A program made the translations under genes and the position numbers. Under the pieces are notes generated by a model. It ran no database searches and was not told the origin of the DNA. It saw only the letters and a program-made list of their open reading frames with translations. Below, in pieces: positions 16,201-24,329 of a stretch of DNA of 47,166 nucleotides. This DNA comes from Bacteroidales bacterium UBA1180 (GTDB taxonomy: Bacteria; Bacteroidota; Bacteroidia; Bacteroidales; Paludibacteraceae). Each line of letters starts with the position of its first letter. Position 1 is the stretch's first letter. The stretch lies in contig DBYS01000013.1 in assembly GCA_002310195.1 (NCBI GenBank), positions 1 to 47,166 of the forward strand. The letters run 5' to 3'.

Positions 16201-17497
16201 CTGCGAGAACCTGTTCGTTCAGCGCTTGCCGGAGACTTTGTACAGCATCGGTGAGAATGCGTTCGAAGCTTGCCGGAGTATAACGAATCTGGTTATTCCT
16301 AACAAAGTAAACATAATAGGCAACGAGGCGTTCCTGCAGTGTACTGGTCTGCAATCGGTTGTTCTGCCTAAGAACTTAGGCTCGCTTTCGCCCAATATAT
16401 TCTCGTTCTGCATGAGTCTGGAATCCGTGCAACTGCCGCAAGAACTTGGCACCATCGGCGACAATGCATTCTATGCATGCCGCTCACTGAAGAGCATCAC
16501 TTTGCCGGAAACGCTGGATGACATTGAAGGCGGCGCGTTCGCAATGTGCTACGGGCTGAGCTTCATCCAATGTGAAGCGGTTTTGCCGCCGACATTGTGG
16601 GACAATGCAGACAATCCGGTGTTCAACGAGGTTTCGGATTCGATACCTGTTTATGTTCCTGCGGAGGCCGTTGAGGCTTATCTGCACTCTGACTGGAAGT
16701 ACTTCAAGAATATCCAGGCTATCCCGGGCGATACGATTGTACCTATTGAGGTGACCGTGTTCGGCATAACAATCACACCTGACGACAGCACGAGCACAGA
16801 GCCTATTGACCTGCTCGGTGACTCGACACTGGTATATGACCCGCAGGACAACACCCTGACGTTCAACGGCTTGGATTGGGAAGTAGGCGAGGAAGAGACG
16901 ACCGTAATCAACTACAACGGTAGTGACCCGTTGACCATCGTGCTGAACGATACGTCCACCATTATGGCGGATACGATTATCGCTTCGGCAGCAGACATCA
17001 TCATCACCGGTGAGGGTAAGCTGGTTGCCGAAGGTACCGTGCCTATCGTAGGCGTCAAGTCCGCAACGATCACCTTCGACTCGGTGAACATGCACGTACG
17101 TTCCGTACCTACCCCGCAGGCTTTGCGCCGTCGCATCAAAGGCGGCAAACGTCTGGATGAGACCGGCGGTCCGGCTCTGTCAGGCTTCGGTAGCGCAGAC
17201 TTCAACAAGACGAACGTATCGCCGTCGGATGCAGAGTACGGTCCGATAACAACCACCGACGAGAACGGCGAGGAGACAACAACCAATGCACTGTACACAA
17301 CAAACGAAGATGGCGAACAGGAGGTTGTGACCGAGTTTGACCTGACGGCAGTGGTTGAGAGCGCAGTGGTATATACGAATAACCCGCGCCATGAGTTCGA
17401 CCCGAACGGAGCAATGTTCAACATACTCGGTCTGCCGGTTGACAAGACGTACAAAGGCATAGTGATACAGGACGGGCAGACGTTCCTGCTCAAGTAG
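13253..17497 (+). CDS. Large secreted BspA-like leucine-rich repeat protein
   Basis: This 1414-residue surface protein has a signal peptide (about 26 residues, ending AQA-Q). Residues 28-245 form an unassigned domain; about 253-465 is a DOMON/CBM9-like domain opening NITIDGDFSDW. Then come three blocks, each opening with a CGDS-x-x-W strand and a G-x-M-W-D motif (near 476, 671 and 877) and followed by LRR_5 repeats of the BspA/Treponema type, such as LPTTLQTIGISAFSGCSEL, with cell-attachment or protein-binding roles in studied relatives. Residues about 1166-1414 are shared with the protein at 9391-10893 and end in a tail (MFNILGLPV...GIVIQDGQTFLLK) like a T9SS sorting signal. The ATG at 13253 directly precedes the signal peptide. 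Ligand unknown. Confidence 0.88.
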   Translation: MKQLYSFGKAAMLMAAMTLSALVAQAQQIWPVQMTNEQISKVSDYVVTDFRPDHSSTYVSIHDETYTRDSSTIVIIQDQTGMGAEWTELSLIINNDNSYGIAGYVIGDTASRSAVARMQSTMLEDMNNYYFHFAIKSWYDARQTIYFINDHYTSISFSSTVTGKVEDEESTVYYLEDFERDGEWHDYFLPMSLFEASLWGYSAANPYEIVTVLSSDGMRGDAVSFKDIYFCDGAMRKMMGGSDPISEQEESVNITIDGDFSDWYSLSENVVVNASYNDNNTSRNNLEYMQLCSDGDFLYFYFQYKTDSSVITYPEGGGSVTVCNVDSFRILLNLDDNSETGYYHEGFWSMSGADILISGSWKDNFATADVCTYAGTSAREWTWTAIDSIHGAVTACTPVDLSSTSGAIIEGSINLKMLPMDISSLQVGVMSENTSGAISGILPSPERDWSSGESVPQAFLYVPMSQPRLPETITGQCGDSIYWTLNMETGELVLSGQGEMWDLSEITPAYRMDDTPGSVLYLIVEEGIREISGYAFADLYNLTYASLPTTLQTIGISAFSGCSELALIDVPEGVTTIVDQAFLNCSKMATLTLPSTLETIGDYTFAGCPSLQLITCGAYVPPTISESTFRSVSSETPLRVPSEAVALYQADSLWNYFTNIYSMNGGEVENGECGDSVIWRYYPQAQYLEISGSGAMWDFDDNSPSYADFRDEVKVVMVEAGVTHIGSSAFLDFNNLQGVSMDSSVTSLGTHVFDNCTTLQYVELPTAITFIPEGTFYNCVSLQGAAIPANVTGIGGVAFYNCNQIQMLMSQPTTPPSLDANVFDGVPSSVPVYVPYESLESYKADQGWSYFSNFIGFIGDSIIMPDTTIVDPQVIEGMCGDSVTWTLKGRTMTITGSGMMWDYSAEAPSAYSQYMQQIDTVMVESGVTTLGANAFNGFPTLKLVVLPYGMKTIGDNAFTDCTSLTFVQMPQDLTTIGASAFQGCENLFVQRLPETLYSIGENAFEACRSITNLVIPNKVNIIGNEAFLQCTGLQSVVLPKNLGSLSPNIFSFCMSLESVQLPQELGTIGDNAFYACRSLKSITLPETLDDIEGGAFAMCYGLSFIQCEAVLPPTLWDNADNPVFNEVSDSIPVYVPAEAVEAYLHSDWKYFKNIQAIPGDTIVPIEVTVFGITITPDDSTSTEPIDLLGDSTLVYDPQDNTLTFNGLDWEVGEEETTVINYNGSDPLTIVLNDTSTIMADTIIASAADIIITGEGKLVAEGTVPIVGVKSATITFDSVNMHVRSVPTPQALRRRIKGGKRLDETGGPALSGFGSADFNKTNVSPSDAEYGPITTTDENGEETTTNALYTTNEDGEQEVVTEFDLTAVVESAVVYTNNPRHEFDPNGAMFNILGLPVDKTYKGIVIQDGQTFLLK

Positions 17498-17498
17498 T

Positions 17499-17526
17499 TT
17501 AGAGGTTAGAGGTTAGAGGTTAGCGC
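17499..17526. repeat. 7-bp tandem repeat between the LRR and nuclease genes
   Basis: TTAGAGG occurs three times without change (17499-17519) and a fourth, altered copy TTAGCGC follows. It begins 2 bases after the LRR stop codon. Confidence 0.85.
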
Positions 17527-17544
17527 CCTACGGGCTGTTTGGAT

Positions 17545-19152
17545 ATGAGTTGTAAGTTCAAAGGACTATTGGCAGCGCTGCTGCTGATCGGCATACAGGC
17601 ACAGGCGGTGATCTACGACATCGCTGTGCCTGATGCTCTGACGTGGCGTAATGATGCGCTCAGTGCCCGCAGTTACGGCGACACGGTGCGGTTCAGCGTG
17701 CCGGTAATCGTCAATCGCAACTACGGCTACGGCGGGTTCACAGGCCTGACGGTCAGTGTGCGGCGTATCTACTCGCCGACCAACCAGGCGCTGCCGCTCA
17801 GTCCGGAATACAAGCAACTCCTATCGCTGAACAGCAAAGCAGCGTTCACACTGACCGGCTGCGGTTACAGGCGTAACGGCGAACGACTGCTGAACCTTGT
17901 GGGCGTGGTGACAGGCAATCTGCAGGTGAAATACGTTTCCGGCACATGGGCAGGGAACGGCACACGTGCAGCGATTGAGCACAACCCGCCATCGGTTGAT
18001 CAGAACGGCACGCACAATGTGCTTGTATGCGCCGCGAACCTTGAGTATTACCTCGTACAGAACCTCGGGACGGGCTATGGACCGGACAGTTACAGCGAGC
18101 ACCAGAAACAACGCACAAAGGTAAAGAATGCCTTGGCAACGATCCATGCCGATGTATATGGATTCGTGGAGATAGAGCAAGGCCAGGCGGCGCTGGAAGA
18201 GATTGCCGGCGACCTGACCGATCTGACCGGCGATCCGTACGAGTATGTCGATGATAAAGGCAGTGCACAAGGTTCGTACACAAAGTCCGGATTCGTCTAT
18301 CGCAGCGACAGGATACAGCCGGTAGGTCTGCTGACGCGCAATAATCAAGGCGTAAAGAACAGAAAGTTCATACAGGGCTTTATTCTGCTGGAGAACGACG
18401 AGCGATTCATATTCAGTATCAACCACTTCAAGGCCAAATCCGGCACAGGCACAGGCAAGAACGCCGATCAAGGTGACGGGCAGGGCATTTACAACTACGA
18501 CCGAACGCTGGAAGCAATCAGTCTAAGGGACAATATCCCCGGTTACCAGAGCTTCTATGAAGATAACGATGTGCTGATTATGGGCGATTTGAACGCCTAT
18601 GCGATGGAAGATCCGATACGCGTGCTTATCGATGCCGGGATGTATGACCTGCACCGCTATTTCCACGCTGACACGAGTTACTCGTACGTATATGGCGAAC
18701 AGGCCGGATACCTCGATCATGCTATTGCAAACAAGTCGCTGATCAACCAAGTGACCGGTATGTCGGCTTGGCACGTTAACTCCGATGAGTCGGACCAGTA
18801 CACGTACGATAAATCCAGTGACCTGACAGTATTCCGCTACAGCGATCATGATCCTGTGCTTGTGGGTCTGCGGCTCGACAGCACACGGTCGATCCCGCGC
18901 CAAGGCGCTGTTCACCCGATTGAGAACATCCGTATCGAACTCATCGATAGCGAACCGTTCTTGACGAACGTTGGCGATTTGGGCGAGCAACACGGGTACT
19001 ACGAGATCTACGACATTACCGGCAAGCCCGTACAAGCCATCACGCGCATCGAAGAGTCGCCCTGCCCCATCGGCGAAGGACTGCCCGCGGGAATATATGT
19101 GTTGCGTGTGTATTACGCCGAGAAGATCAAGGCGTTGAAAATGAGAAAGTAA
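17545..19152 (+). CDS. Secreted endonuclease/exonuclease/phosphatase-family nuclease with T9SS tail
   Basis: The 535-residue protein has a signal peptide (to about residue 20, IQAQA), an N-terminal beta-rich region (about 22-130), and an endonuclease/exonuclease/phosphatase catalytic domain (about 138-450). The metal- and phosphate-binding motifs are in place: FVEIEQ, the INHFKAKSG block, MGDLNAY and the closing YSDHDPVLVGL, as in extracellular nucleases of the ExeM/NucH type. The end (YEIYDITGKPVQ...LPAGIYVLRV and a Lys/Arg-rich finish) is a classic T9SS type A sorting domain, so the enzyme should be exported and probably degrades extracellular DNA. A TTG two codons upstream opens the frame, but the ATG at 17545 is preferred. 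The stop overlaps the ligA start by one base. Confidence 0.88.
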   Translation: MSCKFKGLLAALLLIGIQAQAVIYDIAVPDALTWRNDALSARSYGDTVRFSVPVIVNRNYGYGGFTGLTVSVRRIYSPTNQALPLSPEYKQLLSLNSKAAFTLTGCGYRRNGERLLNLVGVVTGNLQVKYVSGTWAGNGTRAAIEHNPPSVDQNGTHNVLVCAANLEYYLVQNLGTGYGPDSYSEHQKQRTKVKNALATIHADVYGFVEIEQGQAALEEIAGDLTDLTGDPYEYVDDKGSAQGSYTKSGFVYRSDRIQPVGLLTRNNQGVKNRKFIQGFILLENDERFIFSINHFKAKSGTGTGKNADQGDGQGIYNYDRTLEAISLRDNIPGYQSFYEDNDVLIMGDLNAYAMEDPIRVLIDAGMYDLHRYFHADTSYSYVYGEQAGYLDHAIANKSLINQVTGMSAWHVNSDESDQYTYDKSSDLTVFRYSDHDPVLVGLRLDSTRSIPRQGAVHPIENIRIELIDSEPFLTNVGDLGEQHGYYEIYDITGKPVQAITRIEESPCPIGEGLPAGIYVLRVYYAEKIKALKMRK

Positions 19153-21206
19153 TGGACTTATTTGACAGCCTACCCATAGAACAATCCGGAATGACAGCAG
19201 AGCAAGAGATAAAGGCTCTGCGGGCTGAACTGGCGGAACAGAACTACAAGTACTATGTTCTGTCGGCGCCTACTATGTCCGACCGTGAGTTCGACGAGAA
19301 GATGCACCATCTGCAAGAGTTAGAGGCTAAGCATCCAGAATTGTATGATGCAAATAGTCCGACGCAGAAAGTGGGGTCAGATATAAGCAAGATTGACAGC
19401 TTCCCGAGAATACGGCACAGGTATCCGATGCTCTCGCTCGCGAACACATACTCAAGGGAAGAAGTTGAAGACTGGGTACGGAAACTGCCTCCGGGTGTAG
19501 AGATCGTGGCAGAGCTCAAGTATGACGGCTTGAGCATATCGCTGTGGTACGAAAAGGGAATACTTGTTCACGCCGTGACACGCGGCGACGGTACAGAAGG
19601 CGACGATGTGCTGCAGAACATTAAGACGATTGCAGGAGTGCCGCAAGTGGTAAACGGCGCGCCGGAAAGGCTGGAATTGAGGGGAGAAGTATTGCTGCCA
19701 TGGGAGCGGTTTGAGGCGTTGAACAAACAACGCGAAGAACAAGAAGAACCGCTGTTCGCCAACCCGAGGAACGCAGCATCGGGAACGTTGAAGCTACAGG
19801 ACAGCCGAGAGGTGGCACGAAGGGGATTGACGTGTTACCTGTACTATATGTTAGGCGAACAACTGCCCGGCAAAACGCATTATGAGCGGATGGAGCTTGC
19901 GCGGCAATGGGGCTTCCCGGTGAGCGAGGCAATACGTGTCTGCAAGGATGTGGACGAGGTGATGGCGTTCATCGCGTACTGGGATACGGAAAGAAAGAAC
20001 CTGCCTGTAGCGACTGACGGCATAGTGCTGAAGGTGAATAACCTCGCCGAACAGGAAGAGCTCGGCTACACAGCCAAATCGCCACGCTGGGCGATAGCGT
20101 ACAAGTTTGCAGCAGAACGGCAGCTGACGCTACTCAAACAGATCACATACCAGGTCGGCCGAACGGGCGTTGTGACACCGGTAGCAAACCTTGAGCCGGT
20201 GCAGTTGTCAGGCACGATGGTGCAACGGGCGACGCTGCATAATGAGGATTTTATACGGCAACTAGGGATAACGGAAGGCGACGAGGTATATGTGGAGAAA
20301 GGCGGAGAGATTATTCCTAAAATTGTTGGAAAAAGACCCACCCCAACCCTCCCTCACAGGGAGGGAGAAAACACCGGATACCGGTTCATTACACATTGTC
20401 CGGAATGCGGGACGGAGTTGGTACGTGTAGAAGGTGAGGCGGCGTGGCGCTGCCCGAACGAGGTGAGCTGTCCGCCGCAACTCAAAGGACGACTGGAGCA
20501 TTTCGTCAGCCGCAAAGCGATGAACATCGAGGGCTTGGGCAGCGAGACGATTGCCCTACTCTACGACAAAGGACTGCTGCACTCGATAGCAGATATCTAT
20601 TCGTTGCGTGCAGAAGATCTGGCTGCACAGGAACGCCTCGGCGAAAAGTCTGCGCAGAACATATTACAGGCTATTGAAGGATCAAAACAAGTGCCATGGA
20701 GTCGAGTGCTGTTTGCCCTAGGAATACGAATGGTGGGCGAGACAACAGCAAAGAAGATTGCCAAACGTTTCCGTTCGATCGATGCCCTACAGTGGGCAAG
20801 TAAGGACGAGTTGACGGCCATCGAGGATGTGGGCGAACAGATCGCCGAGAACATCGTTGCGTACTTCGCGGATATACGCAACCTGGAGATCATTACCCGT
20901 CTGCAAGCCGCAGGGGTACAGATGAGCAGTGAGCAGTTAGCGGATGAGCAGTTAGCGGTTCCGCAAGTGCTGGAGGGTAAGACAATCGTTATCTCCGGCA
21001 CGTTCAGCGAGCACTCGCGCGACGAGTACAAACAGATGATTGAGGATTACGGCGGCAAGAACAGCGGCTCGGTTAGCAAGAAGACCGACTTTATCCTTGC
21101 CGGCGAGAACATGGGGCCCGCCAAGTTGGAGAAGGCCCAAAGTCTGGGGGTGCAAGTGATCAGCGAACAGGAGTTCCTTGAGATGATAAAACAGGAAATA
21201 CAATGA
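19152..21206 (+). CDS. ligA: NAD-dependent DNA ligase
   Basis: A 684-residue bacterial DNA ligase that seals nicks with NAD as cofactor. The adenylation domain has the active-site lysine in ELKYDGLSIS (Lys123); then come the OB domain, a four-cysteine zinc finger (CPECG...CPNEVSC, about 417-441), helix-hairpin-helix repeats, and a BRCT domain (about 605-684). Two oddities: residues about 395-409 (RPTPTLPHREGENTG) are an extra loop between OB domain and zinc finger encoded by a palindromic repeat, and residues about 591-603 (MSSEQLADEQLAV) come from a 15-bp tandem duplication in the linker before the BRCT domain. Both keep the frame and sit between domains, so function is probably intact. The gene is chained by overlaps to both neighbours. 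Confidence 0.96.
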   Translation: MDLFDSLPIEQSGMTAEQEIKALRAELAEQNYKYYVLSAPTMSDREFDEKMHHLQELEAKHPELYDANSPTQKVGSDISKIDSFPRIRHRYPMLSLANTYSREEVEDWVRKLPPGVEIVAELKYDGLSISLWYEKGILVHAVTRGDGTEGDDVLQNIKTIAGVPQVVNGAPERLELRGEVLLPWERFEALNKQREEQEEPLFANPRNAASGTLKLQDSREVARRGLTCYLYYMLGEQLPGKTHYERMELARQWGFPVSEAIRVCKDVDEVMAFIAYWDTERKNLPVATDGIVLKVNNLAEQEELGYTAKSPRWAIAYKFAAERQLTLLKQITYQVGRTGVVTPVANLEPVQLSGTMVQRATLHNEDFIRQLGITEGDEVYVEKGGEIIPKIVGKRPTPTLPHREGENTGYRFITHCPECGTELVRVEGEAAWRCPNEVSCPPQLKGRLEHFVSRKAMNIEGLGSETIALLYDKGLLHSIADIYSLRAEDLAAQERLGEKSAQNILQAIEGSKQVPWSRVLFALGIRMVGETTAKKIAKRFRSIDALQWASKDELTAIEDVGEQIAENIVAYFADIRNLEIITRLQAAGVQMSSEQLADEQLAVPQVLEGKTIVISGTFSEHSRDEYKQMIEDYGGKNSGSVSKKTDFILAGENMGPAKLEKAQSLGVQVISEQEFLEMIKQEIQ
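20334..20373. repeat. REP-like palindromic element inside ligA
   Basis: The core is CCCTCCCT-CAC-AGGGAGGG (20347-20365), preceded by ACCCACCCCAA and followed by AGAAAAC. It resembles the short GGGTGGGGTTGGGAGGG palindromes scattered between genes in Bacteroidales genomes, but here it is part of the reading frame. Confidence 0.7.
20931..20960. repeat. 15-bp tandem duplication in ligA linker
   Basis: GAGCAGTTAGCGGAT (20931-20945) is followed at once by GAGCAGTTAGCGGTT (20946-20960), 14 of 15 bases identical, with a further partial copy GAGCAGT starting at 20924. It adds in-frame residues EQLAD/EQLAV before the BRCT domain. Confidence 0.8.
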
Positions 21207-21679
21207 TAGACAATTGGTTGTTCCAATATAAGAAAAAACGTCAGCCACAGCGCGAAGTGCTGTTTCCTAACTACAGCAAGGTTAGGTCGGTGGTTATCGT
21301 GTTCGAGCAGAACGCCGACAGCAAGCAGCACGCCATGCTCATCAAGAGCCTGGAGCGCGACGGAATGATGGTGGAAGTGGTAGGCTACGAGCCGAAGAAA
21401 GACTTCACATACTTCGGTCGCGTTCGTGAGGAGGCGATGGCTTCCTTACCCTCGCAGCGTTTCGATCTGCTGCTCGACTTAAGTACACACTATTATCTCG
21501 GCACGCAGTATATCGATATGGCAATCGACGCGACATTCAAGGCCGGACTGCGTTTTCCCGAAGTGCCTGAACAAGACCAGCAAGGGATATTGGACATGAT
21601 GATCAGTCTAACAGACAATCCGCAGGCTGAAGAGATTGCCGAGCAAGTCATACATTTTATGAAAATGATAAATGCGTGA
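21203..21679 (+). CDS. DUF6913-like protein, function unknown
   Basis: A 158-residue soluble protein that I recognise only as the small Bacteroidota family found next to dapA (probably DUF6913). There is no signal peptide or membrane helix. The start overlaps the ligA stop by four bases (ATGA), and the end overlaps the first possible start of dapA. Visible blocks are VVIVFEQNADSKQHAMLIKSL-like (about 30-50, divided here), DLLLDLSTHYYLGTQYIDMAI (near 89-109), and an acidic C-terminus. The steady position between ligA/dapA in related genomes suggests a housekeeping role, which is not known. Confidence 0.7.
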   Translation: MIDNWLFQYKKKRQPQREVLFPNYSKVRSVVIVFEQNADSKQHAMLIKSLERDGMMVEVVGYEPKKDFTYFGRVREEAMASLPSQRFDLLLDLSTHYYLGTQYIDMAIDATFKAGLRFPEVPEQDQQGILDMMISLTDNPQAEEIAEQVIHFMKMINA

Positions 21680-21683
21680 GGAC

Positions 21684-22574
21684 ATGAAGAGAACGATACA
21701 AGGTTTAGGCACAGCGTTGGTGACTCCGTTCACGGCACAAGGCAAGGTCGATATACCGGCTCTGCAGCGTCTGTTGGACCGCCAAATTGCTGCGAAGGTG
21801 GACTTTCTTGTTGTGCTCGGCACGACAGGTGAGCCTGCAACGATGACCCCGCGTGAGCAACAAATGGTGCGCAAGACGATTGTTGAGCACATAGCCGGAC
21901 GAATACCATTGGTGCTCGGTTTAGGCGGAAACTGCACGCAGGAGGTAGTCGAACGCATAGGTTTGATGAAAGACGAACTGAAGCGCAACTACGCAGCAAT
22001 CCTCAGCGTATGCCCGTACTACAACAAACCCGGGCAGGAAGGTCTGTACCGGCACTTCGCCAAGATTGCCGAAGCATCCCCCGTTCCGGTTATCCTATAC
22101 AACGTGCCCGGTCGTACGGGAGTGAACATGCTGCCGGAGACGGTGCTGCGTCTGGCTGCGGACTATCCGCATCAGATTATCGGTGTGAAAGAAGCATCGG
22201 GAAACCAAGAGCAGATACAGACGATCATCCGCGGCGTTAGAGGCAGTTCGTTTGTTGTGCTGTCCGGCGATGACGGCTTGACTGCACCCCTGATGCTCAG
22301 CGGTGCACAAGGACTGATATCCGTGCTATCGAACGCCCTGCCGGAAGCAACGATGCGCCTTGTGCATCAGCCATCGCTCGAGCAGCAAGCTGCACTCGAC
22401 GAACTGATTCGCGCTTTGTTTGCCGAGGGCAATCCTGTAGGGATCAAAGCTTTGCTATCCATACAGGACGGCACGAGCGACCATGTGCGTCTGCCACTCG
22501 TGGCTGCAACCGAGGGATTGAAAACTAACTTACGAAAACTACTTGAGGCTTATGAAAATAGCGATTTTCGGTAA
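21684..22574 (+). CDS. dapA: 4-hydroxy-tetrahydrodipicolinate synthase
   Basis: The first enzyme of the lysine and diaminopimelate branch: it condenses pyruvate with aspartate semialdehyde. It is a class I aldolase TIM barrel of about 296 residues. The signature GTTGEPATM stands near 47-55, the proton-relay tyrosine is in ILYNVPGRTG (about 135-144), and the Schiff-base lysine is in IIGVKEASGN (about 161). A second ATG at 21672 would add four residues and overlap the previous gene by 8 bases; the ATG at 21684 fits the family start (MKRTIQGLGTALVTPF) better. Its 3' end overlaps nadK by 23 bases. In these bacteria the product feeds both lysine and the cell wall. Confidence 0.95.
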   Translation: MKRTIQGLGTALVTPFTAQGKVDIPALQRLLDRQIAAKVDFLVVLGTTGEPATMTPREQQMVRKTIVEHIAGRIPLVLGLGGNCTQEVVERIGLMKDELKRNYAAILSVCPYYNKPGQEGLYRHFAKIAEASPVPVILYNVPGRTGVNMLPETVLRLAADYPHQIIGVKEASGNQEQIQTIIRGVRGSSFVVLSGDDGLTAPLMLSGAQGLISVLSNALPEATMRLVHQPSLEQQAALDELIRALFAEGNPVGIKALLSIQDGTSDHVRLPLVAATEGLKTNLRKLLEAYENSDFR

Positions 22575-23421
22575 CGCGATGAAGCGCTTCACCTTGGACG
22601 AGGTGGCGCACTTGTTGGAATTTATGGAGCTAAGGCAGGTGGATGTTTATCTGTCGCAAGAGCTCAGGCAGGAGATGAACTTAAGGGACTACCCTGCATT
22701 CCCTGCGGAGAATGATGCATGGAAAGCCTTCACCGAAGAAGGCAACATGATCGACTTCGCGCTGTCGATCGGCGGCGACGGAACGTTCCTCACCACGGCT
22801 TCGATCATCGGCGACAAGAACATCCCAATCGTGGGCGTGAACTGCGGTCATCTGGGTTTCCTTGCCGAAGTGCAGACGCAGCAAGTCGATCGGATCATGG
22901 ACCAACTCATCCAAGGGCGTTACACCATTGAGCAGCGCTCAATCCTGGCCGTTGAGGGCGAGGGCGGACACCTGTCGTCACCGTTCGCGCTGAACGAGGT
23001 GGCAATAATGAAGTCCGGTCTGTCATCAATGATTGAGATTGATGCATACGTCAACGGCGAGCTTCTGCATACCTACGAAGCTGACGGACTGGTTATCTCC
23101 ACTCCGACAGGTTCAACGGCATATAACCTGAGCGTCGGCGGCCCACTGATGGAACCTCATGTAAAGGCAATCATCCTCGCGCCTATCGCCACACACAGGC
23201 TGTCTGTCCGTCCGCTCGTCATCCCTGACGACTGGACGATCGATCTGAAGGTTCGCAGCCGTAACGGCAACTACCTCATATCTGTTGACGGCCGCAGCCA
23301 GTCGTTGCTCAACGAGGTGGAGATACATATTGAGAAAGCCGCGTACACAACGAAGGTTGTGCAACTTGAAGAGCACTCATTTATACAAGCTCTAAAGGAC
23401 AAATTACAATGGGGGAAATGA
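22552..23421 (+). CDS. nadK: NAD kinase
   Basis: A 289-residue NAD kinase, which phosphorylates NAD to NADP. The diagnostic phosphate-binding motif IGGDGTFLTT is at about 71-80, the catalytic aspartate being in GGDG; the second conserved block DGLVISTPTGSTAYNLSVGG follows at about 180-199. Length is normal (280-300). The frame is open from a TTG at 22543, but the ATG at 22552 gives the typical start MKIAIFGN. It overlaps dapA by 23 bases and fmt by four, so translation is coupled. Confidence 0.95.
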   Translation: MKIAIFGNAMKRFTLDEVAHLLEFMELRQVDVYLSQELRQEMNLRDYPAFPAENDAWKAFTEEGNMIDFALSIGGDGTFLTTASIIGDKNIPIVGVNCGHLGFLAEVQTQQVDRIMDQLIQGRYTIEQRSILAVEGEGGHLSSPFALNEVAIMKSGLSSMIEIDAYVNGELLHTYEADGLVISTPTGSTAYNLSVGGPLMEPHVKAIILAPIATHRLSVRPLVIPDDWTIDLKVRSRNGNYLISVDGRSQSLLNEVEIHIEKAAYTTKVVQLEEHSFIQALKDKLQWGK

Positions 23422-24314
23422 GAATTATTTACATGGGTACGCCGGAGTTTGCCGTGGCGCCGCTGAAGGCGCTGGTCGAAGGCGGATATGAGATTGTGGC
23501 AGTAGTAACGATGCCCGACAAACCGGCAGGAAGAGGACATCATGTGCAATATTCGGCAGTAAAGGAATATGCGCTGTCGGTAGGATTACCTGTGTTGCAA
23601 CCGGAGAAGTTGAAGGACGAAGCGTTTGTGAAAGAGCTGAGGAGTTACAAGGCTGATTTGCAGATTGTTGTGGCTTTTAGGATGTTGCCGGAGGTTGTAT
23701 GGGCGATGCCGAGGTTGGGCACATTCAACCTGCATGCCTCACTATTGCCGCAGTACAGAGGCGCTGCGCCGATCAACTGGGCAGTGATCAACGGCGACAA
23801 AGAGACCGGCGTAACAACGTTCATGCTTAAGCATGAGATTGATACAGGAAATATTATCTTGCAGGAGCGCATACCTATCGGCGAGGATGAGAATGTGGGG
23901 TCGGTGCACGACCGTCTGATGGAGCTCGGCACAGGACTCGTGCTTCGCACGGTTGATTTGATTGCCAAAGCTGATGCCGATGGCACACCGCTGCCTACCA
24001 CTGCGCAGGCAGAGATTGACGCCGGCGAGTTACGTCCCGCACCGAAGATATTTAAGGAGACTTGCGAGATTGATACCACAAAGACCGTTGCCGAGGTGCA
24101 TAACTTCGTGCGGGGATTAAGTCCCTACCCTGCGGCGTGGTGCAACCTGACGATTGGCGGCACAACTTACGAAAACGTTAAAGTCTTCGCCACAGAGAAA
24201 GGCAGCGGACCAATCAGCATGCAATGTGCAGACGGCGAGATCAGCCTGACGGAGTTGCAGTTACCAGGCAAGAAGAGAATGGCTGCAAAAGCGCTGTTGA
24301 ACGGGTTACGCTAG
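23418..24314 (+). CDS. fmt: Methionyl-tRNA formyltransferase
   Basis: The enzyme formylates initiator Met-tRNA with 10-formyl-tetrahydrofolate. The 298-residue protein starts with the standard MRIIYMGTPEFAV. The catalytic core has NLHASLLPQYRGAAPINWA (about 103-121), including the conserved Asn-x-His pair and the SLLP folate-binding loop; a C-terminal OB-like tRNA-binding domain follows from about 200. It is slightly short for the family (about 310-325) but both domains are complete. An ATG three codons upstream is possible; the ATG at 23418 forms an ATGA overlap with nadK, as seen at other junctions here. Confidence 0.95.
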   Translation: MRIIYMGTPEFAVAPLKALVEGGYEIVAVVTMPDKPAGRGHHVQYSAVKEYALSVGLPVLQPEKLKDEAFVKELRSYKADLQIVVAFRMLPEVVWAMPRLGTFNLHASLLPQYRGAAPINWAVINGDKETGVTTFMLKHEIDTGNIILQERIPIGEDENVGSVHDRLMELGTGLVLRTVDLIAKADADGTPLPTTAQAEIDAGELRPAPKIFKETCEIDTTKTVAEVHNFVRGLSPYPAAWCNLTIGGTTYENVKVFATEKGSGPISMQCADGEISLTELQLPGKKRMAAKALLNGLR

Positions 24315-24329
24315 ATAGCAAACGAACAA

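Noticed and set aside
9391..17497. Mobile element between the two paralogous secreted-protein genes
   Set aside because: No transposase, integrase or terminal repeats; the genes between (aqpZ, GNAT) are ordinary and the paralogues have diverged codons.
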